A DNA stretch of 64,000 bases from Stanieria sp. NIES-3757 (GTDB lineage: Bacteria; Cyanobacteriota; Cyanobacteriia; Cyanobacteriales; Xenococcaceae): assembly GCA_002355455.1 (NCBI GenBank), contig AP017375.1:806001-870000 (forward strand), written 5' to 3'. The position numbers were made by a program, and so were the translations under genes. Shown piece by piece: positions 1 through 9,352 of the stretch; the stretch's first letter is position 1; each line of letters starts with the position of its first letter. The notes below the pieces were generated by a model. That model was given only the letters and a program-made list of their open reading frames with translations. It did not search any database and was not told the origin of the DNA.

Positions 1-2364
1 GATTATCTCAACCGTCATACTGGGATGGATCTTCCTTTTTGTGACTTTTTTCTGACAGGTATTCCCATATCTTTTGATAATTTAGGACTAGTCTTAGCGG
101 GTTGGCTGATGTGCGTGGAATATGTCCACAATCTCAAACGTCCTCCCCATTTAGCAGAACTGCAACCCCTAACGAAACTTACCAAACCTCTTCTAAAAAA
201 CTGTCAACATTTAATCGAACAATTGCGTCAGCAACATTCAACCTATATCGAATTAACACAACAGGTTGAATTTTGGATAAATGAAGAACTAGAAGCAATG
301 CAGCCTGAAGATTTGGGCAAAATTGACACTTTTAAGCAGGAAGAAACCAAAGTTCTGGAAAGCGCAGTCCAAGCATTAATAGCAGGAAACTGGATAAAAG
401 CTCTCAATTGGGCAGAATCTCGTAGCAAAACAGATTCTTTCTGGTTAAAACACGATCGCTCTCGCCGTATAGTTTGGTCATTAGTTAAAGTTGCTGCTAC
501 CTTGGGACAAACCATTGAGCAAGATGTTAACCCCCTACAAAATGTGAATAGTCTCAGAGAAGCAATGGACTATTACACCACCACAGGCTATCAAATAGAT
601 AAAGTTCACCGCTACTTCGAGCAACAGAATTTTCAATTACTGGAAACTACCCTACCTTATTACGCTCAGTTAGTAACAGTCAAAAATATACTCAGACAAA
701 AATATAGAACCTGGGCAGATACATTAGCCGAAAACTTTGCCAATATTTGTGTTAAAAGCGGGTTTCTTCCCGAAGCAGATTTACAACAACGCAGAATTTA
801 CGATCGCCTGATTCATCCTCTAACCCAAAGCGAACGTCGCACTGCCTATTTTATTATCGATGCTTTTCGCTACGAAATGGCAACCGAACTCATAGAAAAA
901 TTCAAGGAAACAGGGACAACAGTTAATTTACAGGGTTGCTACAGCGAATTACCCAGTATCACCGCAGTAGGTATGAATGTACTTGCTCCAGTACAGCAGT
1001 CGGGTAAATTAACCTTAGCTGGAAATAAAGGTTTTATGGGCTTTAAAACAGGAGAATATACTGTTAGCAAACCTAGCGATCGCGTTCAGGCAATGGGAGA
1101 TAAAAGTATTGATAATATCAGTGCTGGACGGAGAAAAGCTCGCAGTCTGACTCTTTCTGATGTTTGTCATAAATCCACTACCAGCCTCAAACAAAGCTGT
1201 GCCAATGCCCATCTGATTGTGGTGCATAGCAAAGAAATTGACGGGGCGCACAAGCCCCCGAATTCGATCCGACGCGGACAAGCGAAGCGCGGAGCATCGC
1301 GGGGGACGACCCCTTACGATGCGGGGGAAGCTAATGTAGACATAGCTACTTTTGAAATTTGGTTACAGCAAATTAAATCCGCTTGGCATCACCTCAAAAG
1401 TATTGGCATTCAAGAGTTTGTTTTTACTGCCGATCGCGGATTTTTGCTTCAGGATGAAACCACTCAAGAAATTACCTACGGTACAAAACGCGAGCCTCAA
1501 CGTCGCTATGTTTTAAGCGATGAACCCAGACAAGAAAATGATACAGTAACGGTTTCTTTAAACGCTCTAGACTACGAAGGACAACAAGGTTATCTTCTCT
1601 TTCCCAAAACTACTGCGGTTTTTGCTACGGTAAATAATCAGAACGCTACCTTTGTTCATGGTGGTAATAGCCTTCAAGAAAGAGTTATTCCCGTTCTTAC
1701 TGTTTCCCATCAACAAGCAGCAAGTACGCCAAAAATACTTAAATATGTCATTGAAGCTCAAGTAGAGCCTGAATTATTTGGCTTTAGCCGAATTAAGTTG
1801 AAATTAAAGCCAGAATCCATCAGTTTAGAGGGATTGGCTTTTGTAGGAATGGAGAAAGTTAATTTAGCTCTGCGAGTTCACGACCGCGCCGACATTCTCA
1901 TCACTATCAAAGAAGCGGTTGGGGTAGAACTCAACAACCAGGAATTATATTTGCAAGCTGATGAAACTTGGGTAGAAATCTTATTCGATCTCAGAGGAAA
2001 TCAAGATGAAAGAGTGAGAATAGAAATATTCCATCCCGATAATGTTGCCGAGATAGAACCTCTTACTTTAACTTCCTATTTCAATGTATCAGGAGCATTA
2101 ATCAAAGATAAATCATCCTCAGAACCAGCATTAAAATCTAATAATTCAGACTGGCAAGATAGCTTCTCCGATGCCAATATTAAACAAGTATTTTTACATT
2201 TAGATCGACATAACTCCCTAACCGAAACCGAACTGAACCAAATGTTAGGTTCTCCCCGTCAAGCGAGGCGTTTTGCTGGAAATTTAGAGCAGTATCTTAC
2301 ACAAGTGCCTTTCTCGGTCAAAGTTGAAACTACTAGTAATGGTAAACGCTATGTCAAGTATTAA
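1..2364 (+). CDS. pglZ: BREX alkaline-phosphatase-like protein PglZ, 5'-truncated by window edge
   Basis: The reading frame is open from the first base, so the true start lies left of the window; the first in-window ATG (25) is probably internal. About 787 residues are visible. The PglZ metallohydrolase core is recognised by IIDAFRYEMA (about residue 275 from the ATG) and FTADRGFLL (about 465), matching the alkaline-phosphatase-like fold of PglZ. PglZ is the one protein shared by all BREX phage-defence systems. The following genes, brxD and a Lhr-type helicase, are the order known for type 2 BREX; pglW/X/Y should lie to the left. Odd point: between VVHSKEID and GEANVD sits about 26 residues of Arg/Lys/Gly/Pro-rich sequence encoded by GC-rich DNA (about 1244-1321) that looks like an inserted repeat. 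Function as BREX component is sure; activity of this allele is not. Confidence 0.88.
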   Translation, partial: DYLNRHTGMDLPFCDFFLTGIPISFDNLGLVLAGWLMCVEYVHNLKRPPHLAELQPLTKLTKPLLKNCQHLIEQLRQQHSTYIELTQQVEFWINEELEAMQPEDLGKIDTFKQEETKVLESAVQALIAGNWIKALNWAESRSKTDSFWLKHDRSRRIVWSLVKVAATLGQTIEQDVNPLQNVNSLREAMDYYTTTGYQIDKVHRYFEQQNFQLLETTLPYYAQLVTVKNILRQKYRTWADTLAENFANICVKSGFLPEADLQQRRIYDRLIHPLTQSERRTAYFIIDAFRYEMATELIEKFKETGTTVNLQGCYSELPSITAVGMNVLAPVQQSGKLTLAGNKGFMGFKTGEYTVSKPSDRVQAMGDKSIDNISAGRRKARSLTLSDVCHKSTTSLKQSCANAHLIVVHSKEIDGAHKPPNSIRRGQAKRGASRGTTPYDAGEANVDIATFEIWLQQIKSAWHHLKSIGIQEFVFTADRGFLLQDETTQEITYGTKREPQRRYVLSDEPRQENDTVTVSLNALDYEGQQGYLLFPKTTAVFATVNNQNATFVHGGNSLQERVIPVLTVSHQQAASTPKILKYVIEAQVEPELFGFSRIKLKLKPESISLEGLAFVGMEKVNLALRVHDRADILITIKEAVGVELNNQELYLQADETWVEILFDLRGNQDERVRIEIFHPDNVAEIEPLTLTSYFNVSGALIKDKSSSEPALKSNNSDWQDSFSDANIKQVFLHLDRHNSLTETELNQMLGSPRQARRFAGNLEQYLTQVPFSVKVETTSNGKRYVKY
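1244..1325. repeat. GC-rich short repeat inserted in frame within pglZ
   Basis: About 80 bases of strongly GC-rich sequence interrupt the AT-rich pglZ gene. It contains small hairpins (CGGGG...CCCCCG at its start, GGGGACGACCCC near its end). The insert keeps the frame, adding a basic peptide between the conserved VVHSKEID and AGEANVD blocks. Exact borders are inferred from where the protein stops looking like PglZ. Confidence 0.6.
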
Positions 2365-2382
2365 TAATTAAAAAGGTTTTAG

Positions 2383-3705
2383 ATGATGGCATTAAGTGAA
2401 AGAGATATCGAGCATATTTTTGAGAAATTGCGATCGGGAGTTGTCCCCGAAAGAGGTTTAGAAGCCTTTGCTGTAGGTATCGAACAACAACGGGCAGAAA
2501 TCCATCGACAGTTAAAATTAGCAAGCGATCGCGAAGGAGTATTTAAGTTTTTCCGAGGTGGTTATGGCTGTGGTAAAACCTTCATGTCCCGCTTAACGCT
2601 CAACGATGCTCAATCTCAAGGATTTGCTACTAGCTTTGTCGTAGTTTCTGATAACGATCTTCACTTCCATAAATTTGATGATGTTTATCGTCGTGTAGTT
2701 CAAGAATTAGGGACAAATTCCTGTCCTAGAGGTGCATTAGCCGATATCCTCGATCGCTGGATTGCCAAAGTCGAAGATGCTTTAATTGCTGCTGGTGCAG
2801 ATGAAGATAGTCCCAATTTTGATGAACAAGTTGTCAAACGTTTAGAAGAAGAACTTGCTTCGATTACAGGAGGTAAAGCCCCCGAAGATATGGCTCGCGT
2901 TCTACGCAGTATTTTTGAACTAAAACAACAAGGCAATTTTTCCGAAGCCAGTGCTTTAATTTCTTGGCTTTCGGGTAGTGAAAATGTTGCTGCTAGTGCT
3001 AAAAGAATTGCGGGAATTAAAGGGGATATCGGTAGTCGCGAAGCCTTAGATTATCTTCAAGGAATTTTAGAAATAGTTAAAGCAGCAGGTTACAAAGGTT
3101 TAGTTATTGTTATTGACGAGGCTGAAACTATTCTCAGAATGCGAGGAGATATCCGAGAAAAATCTCTCAACGGTATTCGTCAAATCTGTGACGCAGCAGA
3201 TCGCTATCAGGGGCTACTTTGGATCTTTACGGGAACACCAGAGTTTTTTGACACTCAAAGAGGAATTGCTGGATTAGCCCCCTTACACGATCGCATCAAA
3301 TTTTCTACTTACGAGGGTTTTGTCAATCTCCGTCAACCTCAATTAGAATTAAAGCCTTTTGATCGAGAACGGTTAAAAGAAGTTGCTCTTAAGTTAAGGG
3401 ATACATATCCTACTGACTCTACTGTAACAGCGACAAATAAAATTAATTCTAAATTTATTCAACAACTTATAGATAAAGTAACTACTGGTTTCAAAGGTGA
3501 TGTAGGTGTTGTTCCCCGTCAATTTTTACGAGAGTTTGTTAATATTCTCGATCTGGCTCATCAAAACCAAGACTTCGATCCTTCTCAACTAAAAGAATTT
3601 AAACCCCAAGACTTAAATATTCACGAACAAAGCATTACTCAAGCAAAAAACTACTTTGAATCAGAACCAGAAGACACTAAAGGCTATGCAGCCGTAGAAT
3701 TCTAA
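2383..3705 (+). CDS. brxD: BREX system P-loop ATPase BrxD
   Basis: 440 residues. Walker A is GGYGCGKTF near residue 60-67 and Walker B is LVIVIDEAET near 238-247, as in the DUF2791/BrxD family of P-loop ATPases. It starts 18 bases after the pglZ stop and precedes the helicase by about 115 bases, so the three genes look like one operon. In type 2 BREX systems BrxD is a required accessory ATPase whose exact role is not settled. The double ATG (2383 and 2386) leaves the start uncertain by one codon. No damage to the reading frame is visible. Confidence 0.87.
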   Translation: MMALSERDIEHIFEKLRSGVVPERGLEAFAVGIEQQRAEIHRQLKLASDREGVFKFFRGGYGCGKTFMSRLTLNDAQSQGFATSFVVVSDNDLHFHKFDDVYRRVVQELGTNSCPRGALADILDRWIAKVEDALIAAGADEDSPNFDEQVVKRLEEELASITGGKAPEDMARVLRSIFELKQQGNFSEASALISWLSGSENVAASAKRIAGIKGDIGSREALDYLQGILEIVKAAGYKGLVIVIDEAETILRMRGDIREKSLNGIRQICDAADRYQGLLWIFTGTPEFFDTQRGIAGLAPLHDRIKFSTYEGFVNLRQPQLELKPFDRERLKEVALKLRDTYPTDSTVTATNKINSKFIQQLIDKVTTGFKGDVGVVPRQFLREFVNILDLAHQNQDFDPSQLKEFKPQDLNIHEQSITQAKNYFESEPEDTKGYAAVEF

Positions 3706-3819
3706 CTATTAAAGTTTCAAGTGAGTAATACAGAGATTCGGGCTTGTAATCAAAATTCTGAAGCACAAAAAAACTTTAGACTTCAGACTTCAAAAAGACT
3801 TCGGACTTTAAACTTAACG

Positions 3820-5937
3820 ATGACATCTGCCTTTGCTCGTTTTCCACCCCGCTTACAACAAGCCATTGTCTCCCGCCTTGGCTGGTCGTCTTTACGTCCA
3901 GTTCAAGAACTATCATCTCACGCACTGCTAGATGGCAAAAATGCGATTATTCTTGCTCCTACTGCTGGAGGAAAGACAGAAGCCTCGATTTTTCCTGTTT
4001 TAGCTAATTTAATCGAACGAGAACCTCAAACCATAGGAGCTATTTATGTTGCACCCATCAAAGCCTTGCTCAACAACCAAGCTGAAAGATTAAAAACCTA
4101 CAGCGAAATGGTGGGACTACGACGCTTCGTTTGGCATGGAGATATCAAAGCATCGGAGAAAAAAGCTTTTATCAAAGAACCAGTCCATATTTTGATGACT
4201 ACTCCAGAGTCATTAGAAGTAATGCTGCTATCTTCTAAAATTCCTCATGAAAAATTATTTGGGGATCTTCGGGCGGTAGTAGTTGATGAAATTCATGCTT
4301 TGGCAGGTAGCGATCGCGGTACTCATTTAATTTCTGTCTTGGAAAGGTTATTTTGTTTTACCAAAAATGATGTGCAGCGTATCGGCTTAAGCGCAACAGT
4401 AGGCAATCCTCAAGATATTCTGCAATGGTTACAGGGAACATCTCAAAGAGAAGGCTGTGTTATCGATCCGCCTCACGTTCCTTCTAAAAAAGACCTCCGC
4501 ATTTATTATCAAGAAACCACTAGAGCGATCGCCCAACAAGCCAGTCAAATGGCTCAAGGGCAAAAAAGTCTGTTTTTCTGCCAAAGTCGTTCTCTAGCGG
4601 AAAAAATTGCCGAACAAATGCAGCATAAGGGCATCGACGTATTTGTGCATCATAGTTCCGTATCAGCAGAAGAAAGAACCACTGCCGAAGAACGTTTCCA
4701 TCGCGGTAGCAATACCAGCATTGTCTGCACCTCAACCCTAGAATTAGGAATTGATGTAGGCGATCTTGATTTAGTTTTACAAGCCAACGCTCCTTCTACT
4801 GTTTCCTCATTTCTACAGCGTTTGGGACGAACGGGCAGAAGAAAAGGACAAAGAGCCAACACCACCTTTTTTTGTGAGGATGCAGAAACAGTTCTTCAGG
4901 CGATCGCTCTAGTCGAACTTGCCAAGCAAGGCTGGGTGGAATCAGTTCCCAATAACAATCGAGTTTGGTCTGTATTAGTCCATCAAATCTTAGCCCTTAC
5001 CCTTCAATTTGGAGCAATTAGTACAGAACAATGCTGGCAGCAGTTATCTGTTGTTTCAGATTTTTCAGGAATAGATCGCAGTGAATTCGAGCAATTAATT
5101 GCTTACATGATAAAAGAAAACTTTCTATTTCTCTCACAAGGATTGCTTTTGATAGGAGACAAAACCGAAAAAACCTTTGGTCGTCGTAATTTTATGGAAA
5201 TCTATGCCGTTTTCAGTAGCCCCCAACTCTACAAAGTCTCAACCGAAGCAGGTTACGTTATCGGCTCACTCGAACAAAACTTCGTCGATAAACTAGTAGA
5301 AGAAATGAGTTCGTTTCTTCTAAGTGGGAAAGCCTGGGTAGTAAATTACATCAACCACGAAGATAGAACAGTCAAGGTAATACCTGCCCCTCGTGGCAAA
5401 CAACCTACCTGGGGTGGTTTTATTCCCCAACTACTCAGCTTTGAAATTTCTCAACAAATTAAAGAATTACTTTTAAAACGCAATCGCATTCCTTATATAG
5501 ACGAGAAAGCACAGACATTTCTCGATGAGTGGAGACAAAAAATGAGTTTAATTCTAAATCATTCGCAACTTAATATCAGTATTGAACCAGAACGATTTCT
5601 CTGGTGGACTTTTGCTGGTGGACAAATCAACCATACGCTAAAGTATGGAATTCAGGTTCAAAAAGATTGGAAAATCGTTGTTGACAACTTTAAATTAAAA
5701 ATCGAAGGTAGTGGACTTACTCCCCAGTCATTACGACAAATAGTTGCCGATCTAAGTACAGATGATTTTTGGAAAGATTCTTCAACTCGATCGTTTATCA
5801 AAGCTAACTTACCGAACTACAGATTGAGCAAATTTCAATCAGCCTTACCAACCAACTATTCTATAGAAACGATCGAATATTACTTATTAGATATTATTAA
5901 AACTATCAATTTTTTAAGAAAGTATCCTCTGATGTAG
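3820..5937 (+). CDS. brxHI: BREX Lhr-like DEAD/DEAH helicase BrxHI
   Basis: A superfamily 2 helicase: motif I APTAGGKTE (about residue 46), motif II VVDEIHAL (about 155), SAT motif in LSATVG, and motif VI LGRTGRRKGQ (about 335), followed by a roughly 300-residue C-terminal region as in Lhr-type helicases. I place the start at ATG 3820 (705 residues, MTSAFARFP) because the 33 codons upstream, from GTG 3721, look unlike the family N-terminus. It is the last gene of the BREX-like operon; the helicase follows brxD as in type 2 BREX. The strand's next region is decayed sequence, so the defence locus ends here. Confidence 0.83.
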   Translation: MTSAFARFPPRLQQAIVSRLGWSSLRPVQELSSHALLDGKNAIILAPTAGGKTEASIFPVLANLIEREPQTIGAIYVAPIKALLNNQAERLKTYSEMVGLRRFVWHGDIKASEKKAFIKEPVHILMTTPESLEVMLLSSKIPHEKLFGDLRAVVVDEIHALAGSDRGTHLISVLERLFCFTKNDVQRIGLSATVGNPQDILQWLQGTSQREGCVIDPPHVPSKKDLRIYYQETTRAIAQQASQMAQGQKSLFFCQSRSLAEKIAEQMQHKGIDVFVHHSSVSAEERTTAEERFHRGSNTSIVCTSTLELGIDVGDLDLVLQANAPSTVSSFLQRLGRTGRRKGQRANTTFFCEDAETVLQAIALVELAKQGWVESVPNNNRVWSVLVHQILALTLQFGAISTEQCWQQLSVVSDFSGIDRSEFEQLIAYMIKENFLFLSQGLLLIGDKTEKTFGRRNFMEIYAVFSSPQLYKVSTEAGYVIGSLEQNFVDKLVEEMSSFLLSGKAWVVNYINHEDRTVKVIPAPRGKQPTWGGFIPQLLSFEISQQIKELLLKRNRIPYIDEKAQTFLDEWRQKMSLILNHSQLNISIEPERFLWWTFAGGQINHTLKYGIQVQKDWKIVVDNFKLKIEGSGLTPQSLRQIVADLSTDDFWKDSSTRSFIKANLPNYRLSKFQSALPTNYSIETIEYYLLDIIKTINFLRKYPLM

Positions 5938-5969
5938 TGATGGCAATGCTTAAAATAAAAAAAATAAAT

Positions 5970-6232
5970 TTAATTAAGCTGAGAACGAAAGCGTTTAATA
6001 CTGATCATTAACAAGACAAAGACAAAGATTAAAAAAGCGATCGCATCTTGCCAAATTTCGCCTAAATCTACACCTTTGAGAATTAGGCTACGATTAATTG
6101 CCACATAATGACAAAGAGGATCGAAGAAAGATAACTAGCGAAATAGGTCAGGCATACTTTCAATAGCAGCGATCGCTCCTGAAAGTTGAATAATTGGTAC
6201 ATTAAAGAAGATTGATTGGTTTTGAAGTTAAT
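5970..6232 (-). pseudogene. Remnant C-terminus of an ABC-2 type transporter permease
   Basis: Reading the minus strand toward the stop at 5970-5972 gives a continuous peptide ending in DPLCHYVAINRSLILKG and then a hydrophobic helix and IKRFRSQLN, the typical C-terminal end of ABC-2 export permeases. Upstream, the same frame gives QLSGAIAAIESMPDLFR, also a conserved stretch of that family, but an in-frame TAG at 6135-6137 interrupts it, and nothing resembling the remaining N-terminal 250 residues follows. It is therefore a truncated and stop-containing fossil. No intact ATPase partner is present. Confidence 0.75.
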
Positions 6233-6387
6233 GCGATCGCTGGAGAGATTGACGGTTTTACGGGTAAGCGACTCAAAACTGAATAAAGTTCGCCAAAACT
6301 AAACTACTCGAACCAGAATCCAAATCGACAACTGTATAATAAAGTATCTGTCTTTATTCCTGTTCGCTGTAGGCTCTTATTTTCAGG
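6233..6387. other. Intergenic region before the GT28 gene
   Basis: AT-rich DNA with one HIP1 site (GCGATCGC at about 6233). Short peptides can be read on both strands but none is recognisable. It should hold the promoter of the downstream glycosyltransferase; no convincing -35/-10 pair stands out. Confidence 0.4.
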
Positions 6388-7557
6388 ATGACAAAAGTTT
6401 TAATTCTTTATTCCTCGTTAGGTTCTGGTCATATTAGTGCTGCAAAGGCTTTGGAAAATGCTTTTGTTCAATTTGAGGAAGTAGAGGTACGCTGTGAAGA
6501 TGCCCTCGCCCATGCTAGCCCTATTTATCGGCGAATTGTTACAGAAGCATACGCACAGTTGAGCGAACGAATGCCTCAGCTTTATCGAGCCTATTACGAA
6601 GGCACTGATATTGGTGCATTGGAAAAATCTTTAGACAATAATGTTATTTGGGCGAGGCTAGAACGCCCCTTTTTCAAGCAACTTGAATTTCTCCTAGAAG
6701 ATTTTGAGCCAGATGTAATTGTCTGCGTCCAGCAAATTCCCAGTCGATTATTACAATTGTTAGACCATCAACAACAAACGGGTAGACCTCAATATGTAGT
6801 GATTACTGATGCGATCGCTCATAGTTCTTGGATTAATTACGGAGTTAGCGGTTATTTCTTACCCAACGATTTGAGTCGTAATTTTCTGCGCCAACGAGGA
6901 ATTGAAGATTCTCTACTTCATGTGACGGGTATTCCCATTAGTTTAGAAGTTAGTCGAGAAAAATCAACCGCAGCAGCGCGGGCGCAGTTAGATTTACCTA
7001 ATGAAGGAATTATTTTGACATTGATGGGTGGTGGACTCAATCCCAAACGAGTCTGTCGCTTAGTCGAAGATTTACTCGCTTATGACTGTTTTCAAACCTT
7101 AGTCATCGCTGCCGGACGCAATGAATCTCTTTTAGAAGCTTTAGAAAATATTGATAGCACCGCACAAGTGAACGTACTAAAACTGGGACAGATCGACTAT
7201 GTTGACGATTTAATTGTAGCGTCCGATCTCATTATTACTAAGGCAGGTGGACTAATTACCAGTGAGATTTTAGCTCGTGGGAAGCCCATGGTAATAGTCG
7301 ATCCGATTCCAGGACAAGAAGAGCAGAACGCCGATGTAATAGAGGCTGCGGGGGCAGGAATACAATTACGATTATTGGAAATGGTTGCTCCTGCTATCAG
7401 CTATTTGCTGAACAATCCAGAGCGACTTGCTGCCATGAAACGAGAAGCACAACGCTTAGGTAGACCTAATGCTGCTATAGCGATCGCACAACATATTTTA
7501 GAACATTGGCAAGCAGACACACAAGAACTTCAACCTACGCAAGCGAATGTCAATTAA
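6388..7557 (+). CDS. GT28-family glycosyltransferase (monogalactosyldiacylglycerol synthase-like)
   Basis: 389 residues. The N-terminus carries ILYSSLGSGHISAAKAL, the acceptor-binding glycine motif of the MGDG-synthase/processive diacylglycerol glucosyltransferase family, and the C-terminal half carries the nucleotide-sugar site (LIITKAGGLITSEILARGKP, then PGQEEQNA). Such enzymes move a sugar from a UDP- donor to diacylglycerol or a related lipid at the membrane face. Cyanobacteria make their main galactolipid by another route (MgdA plus epimerase), so this enzyme probably serves another glycolipid or glycan. Its last 11 bases overlap the start of a family 1 glycoside hydrolase, implying coupled translation. 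Substrate unknown. Confidence 0.75.
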   Translation: MTKVLILYSSLGSGHISAAKALENAFVQFEEVEVRCEDALAHASPIYRRIVTEAYAQLSERMPQLYRAYYEGTDIGALEKSLDNNVIWARLERPFFKQLEFLLEDFEPDVIVCVQQIPSRLLQLLDHQQQTGRPQYVVITDAIAHSSWINYGVSGYFLPNDLSRNFLRQRGIEDSLLHVTGIPISLEVSREKSTAAARAQLDLPNEGIILTLMGGGLNPKRVCRLVEDLLAYDCFQTLVIAAGRNESLLEALENIDSTAQVNVLKLGQIDYVDDLIVASDLIITKAGGLITSEILARGKPMVIVDPIPGQEEQNADVIEAAGAGIQLRLLEMVAPAISYLLNNPERLAAMKREAQRLGRPNAAIAIAQHILEHWQADTQELQPTQANVN

Positions 7558-9061
7558 TCACAATCTAACTCCCGTTGAACCATTTCTTTGGGGAGTGTCT
7601 ACTTCTGGTTACCAACACGAAGGGGGATACAATGATGCTGGTCAACCTTGCAATAATTGGGTATTGTGGGAACGGCAAAATCGAGTCGAACGCACTGGGA
7701 AGGCGGTCGAATTTTGGACTCGTTACGAAGCTGATTTTAAACTCTGTCAATCTATAGGACTCAATTCTTTTCGTTTGAGTATTGAATGGGCAAGAGTTCA
7801 ACCTAGTTATCAAATGGAAGTAACTCATCCTCCAGAGTTTGACTACCAAGTTTTAAATGATTATAGCGATCGCTTGGCTGCTTGTCTTCGCTGTGGTTTA
7901 GAACCTCTAGTTACTCTACATCATTTTACTCATCCTGCGTGGCTGGGAACCGATGCTTGGCTTGATGCTCAAACTGTAGAAGTTTATCTTACTTTCGTAA
8001 CCACCACCGTTACTCATATCAATCGTCGTTTAATTGATATTTATCAACTGCCACCAATTCGCTGGTATATCACGATCAACGAACCCAATATTTTGGTAAC
8101 CAATACCTATCTGAAAGGAGATTTTCCTAGTAATAGTCGAGGAGTGGCATCGGCATTACGGGCTTACAACAATTTACTCTGCGCTCATATTCGAGCATAC
8201 AACCTAATTCACGACCTTTACGAGCGAGAGGGTTGGTTAACTCCTCATGTTTCTTTCAATACCTATTGTAGCGATCTCTATTGGTCGGAAAAAGTAATTT
8301 GGGATTTATTAGTTTCTGGTGAAAAACAGGTGGCAGACTCTGAAATCGAAGATTATATTAACCAACAAGCCAATCAATGGGAAAAAACTCTATCTCAACA
8401 CAATATAATTTTTAATCGCGATTTAGCTTATCGTTTGGGAAGAGTGTTGGAGAAAAGTGTTAATTGGTTAGGTCGTCGGTGGTTTAAAGCAAAAGCAGTA
8501 GAAGATTTATTAATCACCTTAAAAGAGTCTCCTCGCGATCGCATTTTCGATTATTTAGCCTTAGATTATTATGACCCTTTCTTTGCTCATAGTCTGCGTT
8601 TGCCCAATTTTACCGACCTCGAACTCGGTCAAGATTTTCGTGGCTGGTTAATGAGTAGTATTTCCAGTAAATGGTGGGACTGGCGACATCTACCAGAAGG
8701 TTTATTCTTCTTTTGTCAAACTTATGCTGAAGAATTCCAGCGACCGATTTTGATTGCCGAAAACGGAATGGCATTGCGTCGTTCTCGCAACAATCGTATT
8801 TCTACTGTTCGTTATGATAAACTCAACCGTAGTCAATTTCTCACAGCGCATATTGAGCAAGTCAAAAGGCTGCAACAAGCGGGAGTCCCTCTAATTGGTT
8901 ATTTTTATTGGTCTTTGACTGATAACTATGAATGGGGTTCTTATACACCCCGATTTGGTCTATTCAGTATTGATTTTACCGACGGTAGCGAAAGATTAGT
9001 AAGCGATCCTTATGGCGATCGCCCAGCCGATACTTATGCTACTTTGATTCAAGAAGGGTAG
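7547..9061 (+). CDS. Family 1 glycoside hydrolase (beta-glucosidase/galactosidase type)
   Basis: 504 residues with the GH1 signatures: acid/base glutamate in TINEPN (about residue 178) and nucleophile glutamate in LIAENGMAL (about 404); a YWSLTDNYEWG block near the C-terminus is also typical. No signal peptide is visible, so it is probably cytosolic or membrane-associated. It overlaps the upstream GT28 gene by 11 bases. That pairing hints that it trims or transfers sugars on the same glycolipid or glycan; the plant galactolipid-remodelling enzyme SFR2 is also a GH1 protein, but that comparison is only an analogy. Substrate cannot be read from sequence. Confidence 0.85.
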   Translation: MSINHNLTPVEPFLWGVSTSGYQHEGGYNDAGQPCNNWVLWERQNRVERTGKAVEFWTRYEADFKLCQSIGLNSFRLSIEWARVQPSYQMEVTHPPEFDYQVLNDYSDRLAACLRCGLEPLVTLHHFTHPAWLGTDAWLDAQTVEVYLTFVTTTVTHINRRLIDIYQLPPIRWYITINEPNILVTNTYLKGDFPSNSRGVASALRAYNNLLCAHIRAYNLIHDLYEREGWLTPHVSFNTYCSDLYWSEKVIWDLLVSGEKQVADSEIEDYINQQANQWEKTLSQHNIIFNRDLAYRLGRVLEKSVNWLGRRWFKAKAVEDLLITLKESPRDRIFDYLALDYYDPFFAHSLRLPNFTDLELGQDFRGWLMSSISSKWWDWRHLPEGLFFFCQTYAEEFQRPILIAENGMALRRSRNNRISTVRYDKLNRSQFLTAHIEQVKRLQQAGVPLIGYFYWSLTDNYEWGSYTPRFGLFSIDFTDGSERLVSDPYGDRPADTYATLIQEG

Positions 9062-9115
9062 AAACTATCTGTGACAAGTTAAGGTAGTAGGCTCTTTGTC
9101 AATTGTTTTTAATTT

Positions 9116-9136
9116 TTAGCTGTTAGCTGTTAGCTG
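9116..9136. repeat. Heptamer tandem repeat, three TTAGCTG units
   Basis: Three perfect copies of TTAGCTG in the gap after the GH1 gene, one of several 7-base-unit repeats in this window (STRR type). Confidence 0.75.
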
Positions 9137-9352
9137 GAAATTTAACTCAAATCAAATTAATTATTTGTAGCATTATTTTTTTATTTCATAAATTATTAAA
9201 AACTTTTTACTTTTTACTTCCTGATAACTGGTGTACCTTACCAATATGAGAAATGCTATAGTTTCTATCAATAATTTGCCATAAATTTTAACTTTATCTT
9301 ATTAAAATTTGCGATAATAGAAATGGAACCTCTTGCTCAAAAGGAGGTAGTT

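Noticed and set aside
3721-3819. GTG start adding 33 residues to the BREX helicase
   Set aside because: The extra segment has low-complexity repeats (TSKRLRTLNLT, repeated CTTCAGACTT-like DNA) and does not resemble helicase N-termini; ATG 3820 is preferred.
6190-6387. Short peptides on both strands upstream of the GT28 gene
   Set aside because: Several 20-residue readings look protein-like, but none extends or matches a family, unlike the adjacent ABC-2 fossil.
7547-9061. Assigning the GH1 protein as a true SFR2 galactolipid transferase
   Set aside because: Only the general GH1 motifs are visible; the specific SFR2 features cannot be verified from sequence reading.
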